The translations under genes were made by a program, and so were the position numbers. Positions 19,020-29,300 of a stretch of 64,000 nt of DNA are shown piece by piece. Where the stretch lies: the NCBI RefSeq assembly GCF_001988955.1, contig NZ_CP014263.1:434001-498000 (forward strand), in the 5' to 3' direction. The notes beneath the pieces are model-generated. The model searched no databases and was not told where the DNA came from. It was given only the letters and a program-made list of their open reading frames with translations. Source of the stretch: Spirosoma montaniterrae. Its GTDB lineage: Bacteria > Bacteroidota > Bacteroidia > Cytophagales > Spirosomataceae. Every line of letters begins with the position of its first letter. Position 1 is the stretch's first letter.

Positions 19020-20039
19020 ATGGCTCATCATTGGAATCGGCGAATGTTTACCCGGATTGCTTTAACGGCAGGGGCATCTTACTTCATTAAACCTTTATTA
19101 GCTTCTGGAGAAAAACAGCAGGTCGCCGTAACTGGCAAACGGGTGGGTATTATCGGGTTAGACACCTCGCATAGCATCGCCTTTACCAAAGAGCTGAACA
19201 CCAACCCAGCAAGTGCCAATTGGCAGGGCTACCGGGTCGTAGCGGCCTACCCCAAAGGCAGTAACGATATTGAGAGCAGCGTGAAGCGCATTCCCGGCTA
19301 CATTGATGAGGTCAAAAAAATGGGCGTGCAAATTACGGGTTCAATTGACGAGTTACTGAACCGTGTAGATGTCGTATTGTTGGAAACCAACGATGGGCGA
19401 TTGCATCGCGAACAGGCATTGAAGGTGATTGCAGCTCGCAAACCCTTTTTTATCGACAAACCCGTTGCGGCTTCGCTTACCGACATTATCTTTATCATGG
19501 AGGCTGCAAAAAAAGCCGATGTCCCGCTGTTTTCGGCCTCTTCGGTGCGCTATATGAACGGCATCGATGCAGTCGACAAAGCACAGGTGGTTGGGGCCGA
19601 TACTTTCAGCCCGGCCCTACTCGAAAAAACGCATCCCGATCTGTTTTGGTACGGGATTCATGGCGTTGAAGCTCTCTTCGCCGTGATGGGAACGGGTTGC
19701 CAAAGCGTTACGCGGCTACACACGCCCAACACCGACATTGTGACAGGCGTTTGGGCCGACGGTCGGGTAGGGGCGTTTCGCGGAACCCGGACGGGCAAGC
19801 ATACGTATGGGGGAACCGTTTATACCAACAATGGCCCGGTCGTGCTTGGTCCTTATGGTGGTTATACCCCTCTGCTGAAAGACATTGTTCAGTTTTTTGA
19901 AACGGGGCATGCACCCGTTAATGCCGCTGAAACGCTGGAAATTTACACATTTATGGAAGCAGCCGACGAGAGCAAACGCAAAGGCGGGGTTGCCGTTCGT
20001 TTGGAAAGCGTATTAAAACAGGCGCAAGAAAAGGAGTAA
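19020..20039 (+). CDS. Exported Gfo/Idh/MocA-like oxidoreductase (first gene of sugar regulon)
   Basis: A 339-residue protein from the ATG at 19020 (MAHHWNRRMFTRIALTAGAS, a short Tat-like signal); an in-frame GTG at 18993 lies almost on the operator and is less likely. The Rossmann start is KRVGIIGLDTSHSIAFTKEL, followed by NRVDVVLLETNDGRLH and KPFFIDKPVAASL, equivalent to the EKP motif of the family. The DLFWYGIHGVEALFAVMG segment marks the C-terminal half. It is shorter and more divergent than the next gene and belongs to the GLDTSH subgroup, whose reaction is unknown to me. It has its own palindromic operator. Confidence 0.85.
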   Translation: MAHHWNRRMFTRIALTAGASYFIKPLLASGEKQQVAVTGKRVGIIGLDTSHSIAFTKELNTNPASANWQGYRVVAAYPKGSNDIESSVKRIPGYIDEVKKMGVQITGSIDELLNRVDVVLLETNDGRLHREQALKVIAARKPFFIDKPVAASLTDIIFIMEAAKKADVPLFSASSVRYMNGIDAVDKAQVVGADTFSPALLEKTHPDLFWYGIHGVEALFAVMGTGCQSVTRLHTPNTDIVTGVWADGRVGAFRGTRTGKHTYGGTVYTNNGPVVLGPYGGYTPLLKDIVQFFETGHAPVNAAETLEIYTFMEAADESKRKGGVAVRLESVLKQAQEKE

Positions 20040-20060
20040 ACATATTCATTTATGGACTTT

Positions 20061-20074
20061 CGGGTACGTACCCG
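20061..20074. promoter_or_regulatory. Palindromic operator CGGGTACGTACCCG, copy 2
   Basis: The same 14-bp palindrome as at 18974, here extended to an 18-bp perfect palindrome TTCGGGTACGTACCCGAA (20059-20076). It lies in the 65-bp gap between the two Gfo/Idh genes, 30 bp before the start of the second, so the second gene probably has its own regulated promoter. Confidence 0.8.
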
Positions 20075-20104
20075 AAGTGCCTTAGCCACACAAAACCTGC
20101 TGCA

Positions 20105-21481
20105 ATGACAGATAACCTACCCCCAAAACCCGTTGCTGGCCTTGAAACACGTCGGCTGTTTTTGGGACAGCTACTCACTGGAACAGTCGCTTTAACAGTC
20201 GGCGGTATACTGCCCGGGTTTAGCCCCCGAAGTTACGCCCGGATCCGGGGGGCCAATGAGCGTATTCAGGTAGGCATGATGGGCGTCAATAGTCGCGGGC
20301 TGGCACTGGCCAACACGTTTGGTTTACAACCCAACTGTGCGATTCGGGCGGTTTCGGATGTAGACTCCCGGGCGACCGCGCGATGTATTGCCGCTGTTGA
20401 GAAAATTGGACAGCCAAAGCCCAACGCGCAGCCCGATTTCCGAAAGGCGTTGGAGGATAAAGACCTCGATGTGCTGGTGATTGCTGCCCCCGATCATTGG
20501 CACGCCCCTGCTGCTATTCTGGCTGCTAAAGCCGGTAAGCACGTGTATCTGGAAAAACCCTGTAGCCACAATCCGCATGAAGGCGAACTGTTGGTAGCGG
20601 CCCAGAAAAAGTATGGTACGGTCATGCAGATGGGCAATCAGCGTCGGTCATGGCCCAACGTGGCGGCTGGAGTGAAAGCCGTGCGCGAGGGCGAAATTGG
20701 CCGGGCTTATTTTGCGAAGGGCTGGTATACCAACAACCGGCCATCTATCGGCATGGGCAAGGCCGTTGCTATACCCGATTGGCTCAACTTCGACCTCTGG
20801 CAGGGACCGGCTCCACGTAAAGCATTTAAAGACAATATTCTGCACTACAACTGGCACTGGTTCTGGCACTGGGGAACGGGCGAATCGCTCAATAACGGCA
20901 CCCATATGCTCGACCTGATGCGCTGGGGACTGAACGTTACCTATCCCACTCGCGTCAGTTCATCGGGTGGTCGTTACCGCTATCAGGACGACTGGGAAAC
21001 GCCCGACACGCAGGTGATTAGCCTCGAATTTCCGAACAACACGGCCATGACCTGGGAAGGGCGAAGCTGCAACGGGCGGACGATTGAAGGCAGCAGCGTG
21101 GGCGTGGTTTTCTACGGAGACAAAGGGTCGGTTCAGATTGAGCCGGGCAATGCTTACAAAGTTTATGATCTGGAAAACAAGCTGGTACGGGAGGTCAAAA
21201 ACGACGTGGTGATCAATGCCCGCGACAATATGAATCCCTCGCAGGCGTTGGATGCCCTTCATATTCAGAATTTTTTCGATGGTATTCGAAAAGGAGCTGT
21301 GTTGAACTCCGACATGCTGGGGGGGCATCAGAGTACATTGCTTTGCCAGTTGGGCAATATCGCGCTGCGCTCCGAATCGACCCTGCACATCGACCCTGCT
21401 ACCGGACATATTCAAAATAACCGAGCGGCTCAGTCTTTCTGGAAACGGGATTATGAACGCGGCTGGGAACCCACGCTATAA
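20105..21481 (+). CDS. Tat-exported Gfo/Idh/MocA family oxidoreductase
   Basis: A 458-residue enzyme with an N-terminal export signal (ETRRLFLGQLLTGTVALTVG). The Rossmann fold starts IQVGMMGVNSRGLALANTFG, then VLVIAAPDHWHAPAAILAAK and HVYLEKPCSHNPHEGELLV carry the family DHWH and EKP motifs. The substrate half includes WHWFWHWGTGESLNNGTHML, where the conserved histidines lie. This subgroup is close to exported oxidoreductases reported to form 3-keto sugars. It is followed after 36 bp by the sugar transporter and the nag genes, and preceded by operator copy 2. Confidence 0.92.
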   Translation: MTDNLPPKPVAGLETRRLFLGQLLTGTVALTVGGILPGFSPRSYARIRGANERIQVGMMGVNSRGLALANTFGLQPNCAIRAVSDVDSRATARCIAAVEKIGQPKPNAQPDFRKALEDKDLDVLVIAAPDHWHAPAAILAAKAGKHVYLEKPCSHNPHEGELLVAAQKKYGTVMQMGNQRRSWPNVAAGVKAVREGEIGRAYFAKGWYTNNRPSIGMGKAVAIPDWLNFDLWQGPAPRKAFKDNILHYNWHWFWHWGTGESLNNGTHMLDLMRWGLNVTYPTRVSSSGGRYRYQDDWETPDTQVISLEFPNNTAMTWEGRSCNGRTIEGSSVGVVFYGDKGSVQIEPGNAYKVYDLENKLVREVKNDVVINARDNMNPSQALDALHIQNFFDGIRKGAVLNSDMLGGHQSTLLCQLGNIALRSESTLHIDPATGHIQNNRAAQSFWKRDYERGWEPTL

Positions 21482-21517
21482 CGCTATGCTCTATAGTCAA
21501 CCTAACCATACTCCGAA

Positions 21518-22897
21518 ATGAAAGCACCCGCCAACGTTCTTGATGTCGGCTCGCTCACCGGGCGGCAAACCACTCTGTCGATTCTGCTTATCGGCGTCCT
21601 GTTTTTCGTATTTGGGTTTGTTACCTGGGTAAACGCCATTCTGATTCCTTACTTCAAAATCGCCTGCGAACTGACCAACTTTCAGTCGTATTTTGTAGCC
21701 TTTGCGTTCTACATATCCTACTTCATCATGTCGGTGCCGTCGTCGTATCTGCTGAAACGGGTGGGCTTTAAACAGGGTATGATGATTGGTTTCTGGGTGA
21801 TGGCCGTGGGCGCGTTCACGTTCGTACCAGCCGCTCTGAGCCGTACCTACCCTGTGTTTCTGCTGGGGTTGTTTCTGCTGGGTATCGGGCTGGCGATCCT
21901 GCAAACGGCAGCAAATCCCTACATCACGGTTCTGGGGACAAAAGAACGGGCGGCTCAGCGAATCAGCATCATGGGCATTTGCAACAAAGCGGCTGGCATT
22001 CTGGCTCCGATTCTGTTTGCCGCTGTTATCCTCCGGGCTACCGATACCGATTTGTTTAGTCAATTGCCCGGCATGAATCCCGCCGAAAAAGCAGGAGCCT
22101 TAGACGCCCTCGTTCGGCGGGTGATTGTGCCGTATTCGGTCATTGGCTGCATTCTGATTGGGCTGGGCCTGTTGGTACGGCTGTCGCCCCTGCCCGAAAT
22201 CAATACCGAACAGGAAACGGCGGAAGTAGCAGCCGCCAATGAGCATAAAACCTCAGTGCTGCAATTCCCGCATTTGGTCATGGGCGCGTTGGCTATCTTC
22301 CTGCACGTCGGCACACAGGTCGTTGCTATCGATACCATCATCGGGTATGCCGGGTCGATGGGAATCACTCTGCTCGAAGCCAAAGCGTTTCCTTCCTATA
22401 CGCTGTTCGTAACGATTTGTGGCTACGTTCTGGGTATCATACTGATTCCAAAATACGTGAGTCAGGTTGCTGTATTCCGATTCTGCACCGTACTGGGTCT
22501 TATGCTAACCCTGCTCATTCTGTCTGCCAGTGGCACTATCATGCTACTGGGCCACCGGGCCGACCTGTCTATCTGGTTTGTGGTATTACTGGGGCTGGCT
22601 AATTCGCTGGTGTGGGCGAGCATTTGGCCGCTGGCCCTCGACGGGCTGGGGCGGTTTACGAAAGTGGGCGCGGCTCTGCTGATTATGGGCCTGAGTGGCA
22701 ACGCAATTCTGCCGCTGATTTACGGCTATGTGGCCGATGGCTACGGTCTCCGCAACGGCTACTGGGTGCTTTTTCCCTGTTATCTGTACCTGGCTTTTTA
22801 CGCGTTCTACGGCCACAAAGTTCGCCGTTGGAGGATTCTGTCTACGCAAAAAAAACGTACCCATGAACCGCACTGGCAGGGAAACCCCACGGCTTAA
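21518..22897 (+). CDS. MFS sugar transporter, FucP/GluP family
   Basis: A 459-residue inner-membrane protein with about 12 hydrophobic segments. The first reads LSILLIGVLFFVFGFVTWVN, typical of the fucose/glucose-galactose:H+ symporter family, followed by ACELTNFQSYFVAFAFYISY and YLLKRVGFKQGMMIGFW. LGIGLAILQTAANPYITVLG is the family signature in TM4, and NKAAGILAPILFAA follows in TM5. In this operon it most likely carries the amino sugar or its keto derivative released in the periplasm. Its 3' end overlaps the nagA start by 35 bp. Confidence 0.92.
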   Translation: MKAPANVLDVGSLTGRQTTLSILLIGVLFFVFGFVTWVNAILIPYFKIACELTNFQSYFVAFAFYISYFIMSVPSSYLLKRVGFKQGMMIGFWVMAVGAFTFVPAALSRTYPVFLLGLFLLGIGLAILQTAANPYITVLGTKERAAQRISIMGICNKAAGILAPILFAAVILRATDTDLFSQLPGMNPAEKAGALDALVRRVIVPYSVIGCILIGLGLLVRLSPLPEINTEQETAEVAAANEHKTSVLQFPHLVMGALAIFLHVGTQVVAIDTIIGYAGSMGITLLEAKAFPSYTLFVTICGYVLGIILIPKYVSQVAVFRFCTVLGLMLTLLILSASGTIMLLGHRADLSIWFVVLLGLANSLVWASIWPLALDGLGRFTKVGAALLIMGLSGNAILPLIYGYVADGYGLRNGYWVLFPCYLYLAFYAFYGHKVRRWRILSTQKKRTHEPHWQGNPTA

Positions 22898-24086
22898 GCT
22901 TATCAATGGCCGTATCCTAACGCCCCAGCGCATCATCCCGAACGGAACGATTCTGATGGCAGGCGGGACTATTGTCGATGTTGTTGCGGGCGACCTGGAA
23001 GTACCCGGCGCCGAGGTACTGGATGTCGGGGGGGCCTACGTGTCGCCGGGGTTTATTGACCTGCATGTACACGGTGGGGGCGGTCATGACTTCATGGATG
23101 GCACCGAAGAAGCTTTTCTACAAATTGCCCAAATCCACGCCCGATATGGCACCACAGCCCTCGTACCCACCACCCTGACCAGCCGCTTAGACGAACTGGT
23201 CAACACGCTGTCGGTCTATGAACGGGCCAACGCCCGCAATACGACAGGTGCCTGTTTCCTGGGGATGCACCTCGAAGGGCCGTATTTTGCCATGAACCAG
23301 CGGGGGGCGCAGAACCCACGCTACATCCGCGACCCCGACCCCGCCGAATACCGGGAAATTCTGGAGAGTTCGTCGGCCATAGCCCGCTGGAGTGCCGCGC
23401 CCGAACGACCGGGTGCGCTGGCGTTTGGCGATTACCTACGCTCAAAAGGAGTGCTGGCATCCATTGCTCATACCGATGCTCTGTATGAGGATGTGGCATC
23501 GGCAGTGGCCCATGGCTATCGGTTAGTGACGCATCTCTACAGTTGCATGAATGGCGTGAGTCGGCGGAACGGGTTCCGGTATGCAGGCGCGATAGAGGGT
23601 GCCTACCTGCACGACGAATTAGCCGTTGAACTGATTGCCGACGGTGTGCATCTGCCGGGCCCGTTGCTTCAGTTGGCTTACAAAATTAAAGGACCCGATG
23701 GATGTGCCCTCATCACCGACGCCATGCGGGCTGCCGGTATGCCCCCCGGCCCGAGCGTGCTGGGGAGCCTGCACGATGGTCTCGATGTGATTGTGGAAGA
23801 TGGCGTGGCCAAACTGCCAGATCGTCAGGCATTTGCGGGTAGCGTAGCTACCGCCGACCAGCTATTGCAAACCATTCTGAAACTCACTGACATTCCGCTC
23901 CTGGACGCTGTCCAAATGATGAGCTGTACGCCCGCCCGGATCATGGGCGTAGCCACTCGAAAAGGCGAACTGCGAGCCGGGTATGACGCCGATCTCGTTG
24001 TCTTGGACAACCAGTTTTCCGTACAACTGACGGTGGTGGGAGGGCAGGTCGTTTTTCGGCGCGAAGCAACTCCAATTTCTGTTTAG
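22863..24086 (+). CDS. nagA: N-acetylglucosamine-6-phosphate deacetylase
   Basis: A 407-residue amidohydrolase from the ATG at 22863 (MNRTGRETPRLKLINGRILT); the longer upstream frame is the transporter 3' end in another frame. Metal and substrate motifs: DLHVHGGGGHDFMDGTEEAF, HLEGPYFAMNQRGAQNP (metal Glu), SIAHTDALYEDV and LVTHLYSCMNGVSRR (metal His residues), ADGVHLPGP, and ALITDAMRAAGMPPG (catalytic Asp). It removes acetate from GlcNAc-6-phosphate in the cytoplasm. The variation SCMNG in place of the common AMNG is minor. No GlcNAc kinase gene is seen in the window. Confidence 0.93.
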   Translation: MNRTGRETPRLKLINGRILTPQRIIPNGTILMAGGTIVDVVAGDLEVPGAEVLDVGGAYVSPGFIDLHVHGGGGHDFMDGTEEAFLQIAQIHARYGTTALVPTTLTSRLDELVNTLSVYERANARNTTGACFLGMHLEGPYFAMNQRGAQNPRYIRDPDPAEYREILESSSAIARWSAAPERPGALAFGDYLRSKGVLASIAHTDALYEDVASAVAHGYRLVTHLYSCMNGVSRRNGFRYAGAIEGAYLHDELAVELIADGVHLPGPLLQLAYKIKGPDGCALITDAMRAAGMPPGPSVLGSLHDGLDVIVEDGVAKLPDRQAFAGSVATADQLLQTILKLTDIPLLDAVQMMSCTPARIMGVATRKGELRAGYDADLVVLDNQFSVQLTVVGGQVVFRREATPISV

Positions 24087-24106
24087 ACTATTTTAACTAA
24101 TTGATT

Positions 24107-24871
24107 ATGCTTACACAATCCAGCACCAATCGACTCATTTTACACCAATTCAACAGCCGGACCGACTTAGGTGAGCAAGCCGCCCGGGCGGTGAGCACCT
24201 TCATGCGGGAATTACTGAAACAGCAGGCAACTGTTCACATGATTTTTGCGGCTGCACCTTCGCAGGAGGAGTTTCTGGCGGCCTTAGTTACCCAGCCCGA
24301 CCTCGACTGGAGCCGCGTCGACGCCTTTCACATGGATGAGTACGTGGGCTTACCCAATGATGCAGCTCAGCGGTTCGGCAATTTCCTGAAAGAGCGCATT
24401 TTTGACCGGGTTCCTTTCCGAAGTGTGCATTATTTAGATGGAAATGCTCCCGATCTGGTGGCAGAGTGCCAGCGATATAGCGAACTTTTAGAACATTTCC
24501 CGGTCGATATTGTCTGTATGGGCATTGGCGAAAACTGCCATATCGCCTTCAATGACCCGCACGTAGCAGATTTCGATGATCCAGTGCTCGTGAAGGTGGT
24601 TGACCTCGATTCGGCCTGCCGACAACAACAGGTAAACGACGGCTGTTTCGTTCAACTCGACGATGTGCCAACCCACGCCCTCACACTGACGGTTCCGGCT
24701 TTGATGCAGGCCCCGCATGTGTTCTGCATGGTGCCGGGTACGCACAAGGCCCAGGCAGTGTACCATACGATCCATTCACCCGTTAGCGAAACTTACCCGT
24801 CAACGATTTTGCGCTGGCACGAAGATGCTCAACTGTTTATCGACCGGGATAGTGGCTCGCAGCTGTCGTAA
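24107..24871 (+). CDS. nagB: Glucosamine-6-phosphate deaminase-like protein (NagB family)
   Basis: A 254-residue protein of the NagB/RpiA/6-phosphogluconolactonase fold; I take the ATG at 24107 over the TTG at 24101. Visible active-site blocks are WSRVDAFHMDEYVGLPNDAA, DIVCMGIGENCHIAFNDP (usually GxGxdGHIAFNEP, so Gly is replaced by Cys and Glu by Asp), and HALTLTVPALMQAPHVFCMV. It should convert glucosamine-6-phosphate to fructose-6-phosphate and ammonia. The active-site changes and the C-terminal YPSTILRWHEDAQLFID place it in the NagB-like branch rather than among the canonical E. coli-like enzymes, so activity on a related amino sugar is possible. Confidence 0.82.
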   Translation: MLTQSSTNRLILHQFNSRTDLGEQAARAVSTFMRELLKQQATVHMIFAAAPSQEEFLAALVTQPDLDWSRVDAFHMDEYVGLPNDAAQRFGNFLKERIFDRVPFRSVHYLDGNAPDLVAECQRYSELLEHFPVDIVCMGIGENCHIAFNDPHVADFDDPVLVKVVDLDSACRQQQVNDGCFVQLDDVPTHALTLTVPALMQAPHVFCMVPGTHKAQAVYHTIHSPVSETYPSTILRWHEDAQLFIDRDSGSQLS

Positions 24872-24958
24872 GCGTACATTCGACAAACTAAATGAACAAC
24901 TTGCTGCGGTATTTATCCCCGTTTAGAAAAGAGGGAGTACTGACGAATATGTACGTGT

Positions 24959-26017
24959 ATGGCGAAAAAGGAATTACAGGGAGTGAAGGAAATTGCCCGG
25001 CGGGCAAATGTAGCCATCGCGACGGTGGACCGGGTGATTCATAACCGAACGGGCGTTTCGGCCAAAACCCGCGAGAAAATCAATAAGATTATTGAAGAGC
25101 TGAACTACCAGCCAAACCTGCTGGCCCGGCGACTCGCTTCAGGCAAGGTTATCAAACTGGCCGTGCTGATTCCGTCGGTGACGGATGAAACCGATTTCTG
25201 GGAAGCTCCGCTGCGGGGCGTGCAGCGGGCCGAAGCCGAGATTCGGCAATATGGCCTGTCGGTGCAGTTATTCCTGTTCGACCTGAACGACAAGCACTCG
25301 TTTTTATCGCAAACGAATAGGATTCTTCAGAGCGACATCGACGGAGTGGTGCTGGCTCCGATGTTTGTAGACGAAACCCTGACGTTCGTGACCGATTGCC
25401 GGAGAAAGGGTATTCCCTATGTATTTATTGACTCTAATATTCCTGACGGTCAGAACCTAAGCTACATCGGTCCCCCGCTACACCAGAGTGGTTATCTGGC
25501 GGGTCGTCTGTGTACGTCGGGCTTACAGCCACAGCAGTCTGTGTTGCTGGTGCATATTGCCACCGATATTGACAGCTATACCTACCGGCAGATCGAGCAG
25601 GGGTTCCGGACCTATTTCGCCGATCATCTACCCGAACAGCCCCTATACCGGGTAGACATTCATCAGACCGACGAACCATCGGTTACGCAGGCCCTTGGGG
25701 CAGCTTTTTCCGGGCATTCTACCGTGGGTGCTGTGTTCGTAACTAACTCGCGGGCGTTCTTAGTTGCCCGGTTTCTGGAAGACTTTACGCTGATCGATAA
25801 ACCCCTGCTGATTGGCTATGATCTGATTAATGCGAACACCCATTATCTCGATAATGGCTTCATCGATTTCCTGATTTGCCATCAACCCGACGATCAGGGC
25901 TACCGGAGCATCATGACATTGTACCAGTATCTGGTTTTCTCGGCAACGGTGAGTAAAGAACATTACATGCCAATCGACATTATTACGCGCGAAAACCGGG
26001 CATACTACCGAAATTGA
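24959..26017 (+). CDS. LacI-family transcriptional regulator
   Basis: A 352-residue repressor/activator. The N-terminal HTH is VKEIARRANVAIATVDRVIH (about residues 8-28), followed by the hinge segment ELNYQPNLLARRLASGK. The ligand domain is of the periplasmic-binding-protein type (about 62-345; KLAVLIPSVTDETDFWEAPL, VVLAPMFVDETLTF, VFIDSNIPDGQN). It closes the Gfo-MFS-nagA-nagB unit and precedes the SusC gene, with two palindromic operators right after it. By position it is the likely ligand-responsive reader of all four sites; the ligand is probably an amino sugar or a phosphate derivative of it. Confidence 0.93.
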   Translation: MAKKELQGVKEIARRANVAIATVDRVIHNRTGVSAKTREKINKIIEELNYQPNLLARRLASGKVIKLAVLIPSVTDETDFWEAPLRGVQRAEAEIRQYGLSVQLFLFDLNDKHSFLSQTNRILQSDIDGVVLAPMFVDETLTFVTDCRRKGIPYVFIDSNIPDGQNLSYIGPPLHQSGYLAGRLCTSGLQPQQSVLLVHIATDIDSYTYRQIEQGFRTYFADHLPEQPLYRVDIHQTDEPSVTQALGAAFSGHSTVGAVFVTNSRAFLVARFLEDFTLIDKPLLIGYDLINANTHYLDNGFIDFLICHQPDDQGYRSIMTLYQYLVFSATVSKEHYMPIDIITRENRAYYRN

Positions 26018-26132
26018 CCGCTTTTGTCTAAAGGGCGATTAGCCAAATTTTTCACGGTTTTTCTTGAAGAACACATAATTTATCAAAATAGATGCAGCAA
26101 ATTTTGAAATTTAAAAACGAATCGTATTTTTA

Positions 26133-26146
26133 CGGGTACGTACCCG
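26133..26146. promoter_or_regulatory. Palindromic operator CGGGTACGTACCCG, copy 3
   Basis: An identical 14-bp palindrome, extended by one base each side to ACGGGTACGTACCCGT. It lies 116 bp after the LacI gene stop and 123 bp before copy 4. The 303-bp gap between the LacI and SusC genes holds these two operators and AT-rich sequence, with no convincing gene. Confidence 0.8.
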
Positions 26147-26268
26147 TTCATTAGTTAGTTCAGCTCTTTTTTGAGTAAAATGTCTTACGATGCAATCATG
26201 AAAAAGTTGTTCACCTCAACCGACCAACCTCAGGTGAAAAAGGTGAAAAATTTTTTATTAATTGATTC

Positions 26269-26282
26269 CGGGTACGTACCCG
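26269..26282. promoter_or_regulatory. Palindromic operator CGGGTACGTACCCG, copy 4
   Basis: An identical 14-bp palindrome 38 bp upstream of the SusC ATG at 26321. The spacing of 136 bp centre to centre between copies 3 and 4 (about 13 helical turns) would allow one tetramer or two dimers to bind on the same DNA face and form a loop. The open frame from 26171 runs across this operator, so I take the later ATG as the true SusC start. Confidence 0.8.
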
Positions 26283-26320
26283 CTTTTTGTTTGTTCGTAT
26301 TCAACCTTAATCATTCGTCT

Positions 26321-29300
26321 ATGAATTCGTGTACAGTTTACAGACTATTTGGGGTGGTAGCAGCCCTGTTACTGAGCCTGGGCGGATTTGCTCAGACCCC
26401 TCGTGAGATCAGCGGCAAGGTGATCGATGCCCGAACGCAGGAGAGTATTCCCGGTACTAACGTTGTTGTGAAAGGAACCACAAAGGGAGTAGTTACAAAC
26501 AGCGAGGGCGTGTTCAAAACGACCGTTAACCCCGGCGATGTGCTGGTTTTCACTTTCATTGGCTATAAAGCCCATGAAGAAATGGTTGGCAATCAGACTA
26601 TGTTACAAATCAGCCTCTCGGCCAGTGCGTCGAATATAGATGAGGTGGTGGTGATTGGCTACGGAACGGCTAAAAAGAGCGATTTGACGGGGTCGGTCGT
26701 GCGAATCAATGCCGATCAGTTCAAGACTCAGCCAATAACCCAACTAACTGATATGCTAACGGGAACGGTGGCAGGTTTCTACGCTAATCAAAGCGCGTCG
26801 GCGGCTGGTGGCAGTACGCTGGAGATTCGGGGGCCAAATTCGCTCAATGCATCGACAGACCCGCTGGTAGTACTGGATGGCGTTATTTTCAATGGGAGTA
26901 TTCGCGATATTAACCCAGCCGACATTGAAACGATAGATATTCTGAAAGATGCCAGCTCAACCGCCGTGTATGGCGCAAGGGCCGCGTCGGGAGTGATTAT
27001 CGTAACGACCAAGCGCGGCAAAACCGGCAAACCGATCATTTCGCTGTCGACCAAAGTAGGCGTAGCAACGCCGACAAACTCGTTTAAGCCGATGGGCGTC
27101 GGGCAGTATTTGGACTTCCGGCGCGATGTACTGCGTCAGGCGAATCCGGCCCTGCCCAGCTACTATTTTTATAATCCTGACCGCCTGCCCGAAGGTGTTA
27201 CACTCGAACAGTGGCGAACAGCCAGCAGAAACCCACAGGCCGATAACACCAACGAATGGCTGGGGCGGCTACGGCTGTTTCCGGTAGAGATCGATAACTA
27301 TCTGGCGGGGCGCACCGTCGATTGGTACGACCGCGTAATTAAGCCGGGTGTTCGCCAAAGTCATGATTTAAACATTAGCGGAGGGGCCGAACGGGTAAAT
27401 TATTTCTGGTCTATCGGCTACGACAACAACGAGGGATTGATTCGGGGAGATAAATTCTCAACAGTCCGCACTCGTCTGAACGTGGATATGCAGGTGACAG
27501 ATTGGCTACAGGCGGGTGTGAGTGCCCAATATGCCGACCGCGACGAAAGTGTGGTGCCTGCCGACACGGTCAACATGTACCGCATGAGTCCGTATGGCTC
27601 CGAGTTTGAGACCGATGGACGGGTGAAATGGTTTCCGCACGATTATTCGGCGGTCGCAAATCCACTCATTAATTACTACGGGCAAGATCGGCTCCGGCGG
27701 TTCAATACGTTGTTTGCATCAATCTATGCTAAAATTAAGTTGCCACTTGGGTTCGATTATCGGGTTTCGTTCCAGCCCCGCTACGAGTTCGGGAAGGATT
27801 ATAATTTCTGGTCGTCGCAAACCATCGATGGGGGAGCCACCCGCTCGAACGGCTACGGCACGCGGGCCGAATCGTCGCTGTACGAGCGATTTATCGATAA
27901 CCTGCTGCACTGGAACCGGAGCTTCGGGCAATCGACCTTCGACGTAACGCTGCTCTACAGCTCAGAGCAAAACCGAACCTGGTATACCCAACTTACCAAT
28001 CAAACGTTCGTGCCAAACCAGAACTTAGGATATCATGCGCTTCAGTTCGGGTCTAACCCGTCGCTAACCAACAACGATACGCAGATCAATGGCGATGCCG
28101 CGATGGGCCGGTTAAACTACACACTAAAGGACCGGTACCTGTTTACAGCGTCAATTCGGCGGGATGGATACTCCGCTTTTGGGCAAAAAAATCCTCGGGC
28201 AAATTTCCCGGCCCTGGCGTTGGGGTGGGTCATCTCGGACGAAAAATTTTTCCAGTTCCGCCCGGTTAATCGGCTTAAGCTACGTCTGTCGTGGGGCGTG
28301 AATGGCAACCGGGCTATTGGCGCGTATGCAGCTTTAGCGCAATTATCGCCCAACCTCTATTACAACGGAAGTGCTGTGCAGGTTGGTGTAGTCAATTCGA
28401 CGCTCTCCAACCCAAATCTGGTCTGGGAGAAAACGAAATCTATCAATATTGGCTTCGATGCGGGCCTACTTAACAACCGCATCGACATTACGGCGGACTA
28501 TTACGACATCGTTACGACCGACCTGCTCATGAATCGGCAGCTACCGCAGCTTACAGGCTTTTCAAGCGTGGTAACGAATCTTGGCAAATTAGGCAACCGG
28601 GGCATAGAACTGACGGTGAATACGGTAAACGTAAACCAGCGAAACCTGTTGTGGAAGTCGAACTTTGTGTTCTCACTGAATCGTAACAAAATCCGCAACC
28701 TGTTTGGCGACTACGAAGAGGTGGAAGTTAACGGGCAGAAGGTGCGCCGGGAGGTGCCGGACTATATTAATCAATGGTTTCCGGGACAGCCGCTGGATCG
28801 CGTCTGGAACTACGACGTAACGGGCATCTGGCAAACCACCGAAGCGGCTGAAGCTGCCAGATACCGGATGGTTCCCGGCGATTTCAAAGCGGTCGACGTG
28901 AACAACAACGGTGTTTACGAAGCCCTGGCCGATAAGCAGTTTATTGGCTACACCCAACCCCGGTATCGCTTCGGTCTTCGTAACGATTTCACATTTATGC
29001 GGCACTTCACGGCTTCTTTCTTTGTCCGGGCCGATCTGGGCCATATCGGGCCGTTTGCCGAAGCTTTGCACGCCGGGTCTGAAACATACGACCGCCGGAA
29101 CACCTACGCCATTCCGTACTGGACGCCAGAAAACGGGCAGAATGAGTACGCCCGACCGATGGTCAATTTCAACGCATACGGTGGTGGTATCATGATCTAC
29201 AAACCCCGCTCGTTTGTGCGGGTGCAGGACGTGTCGCTGGCCTACAACCTACCCGCCGAACTTTCGAAGCGGCTCAAACTCAATAACGGACGCGTGTTTG

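Noticed and set aside
22728..22862. Upstream extension of nagA to 22728
   Set aside because: It is the transporter 3' end in another frame, and NagA homology starts after the ATG at 22863.
26171..26320. N-terminal extension of the SusC frame from 26171
   Set aside because: It would run through operator copy 4, and a clean signal peptide begins at the ATG at 26321.
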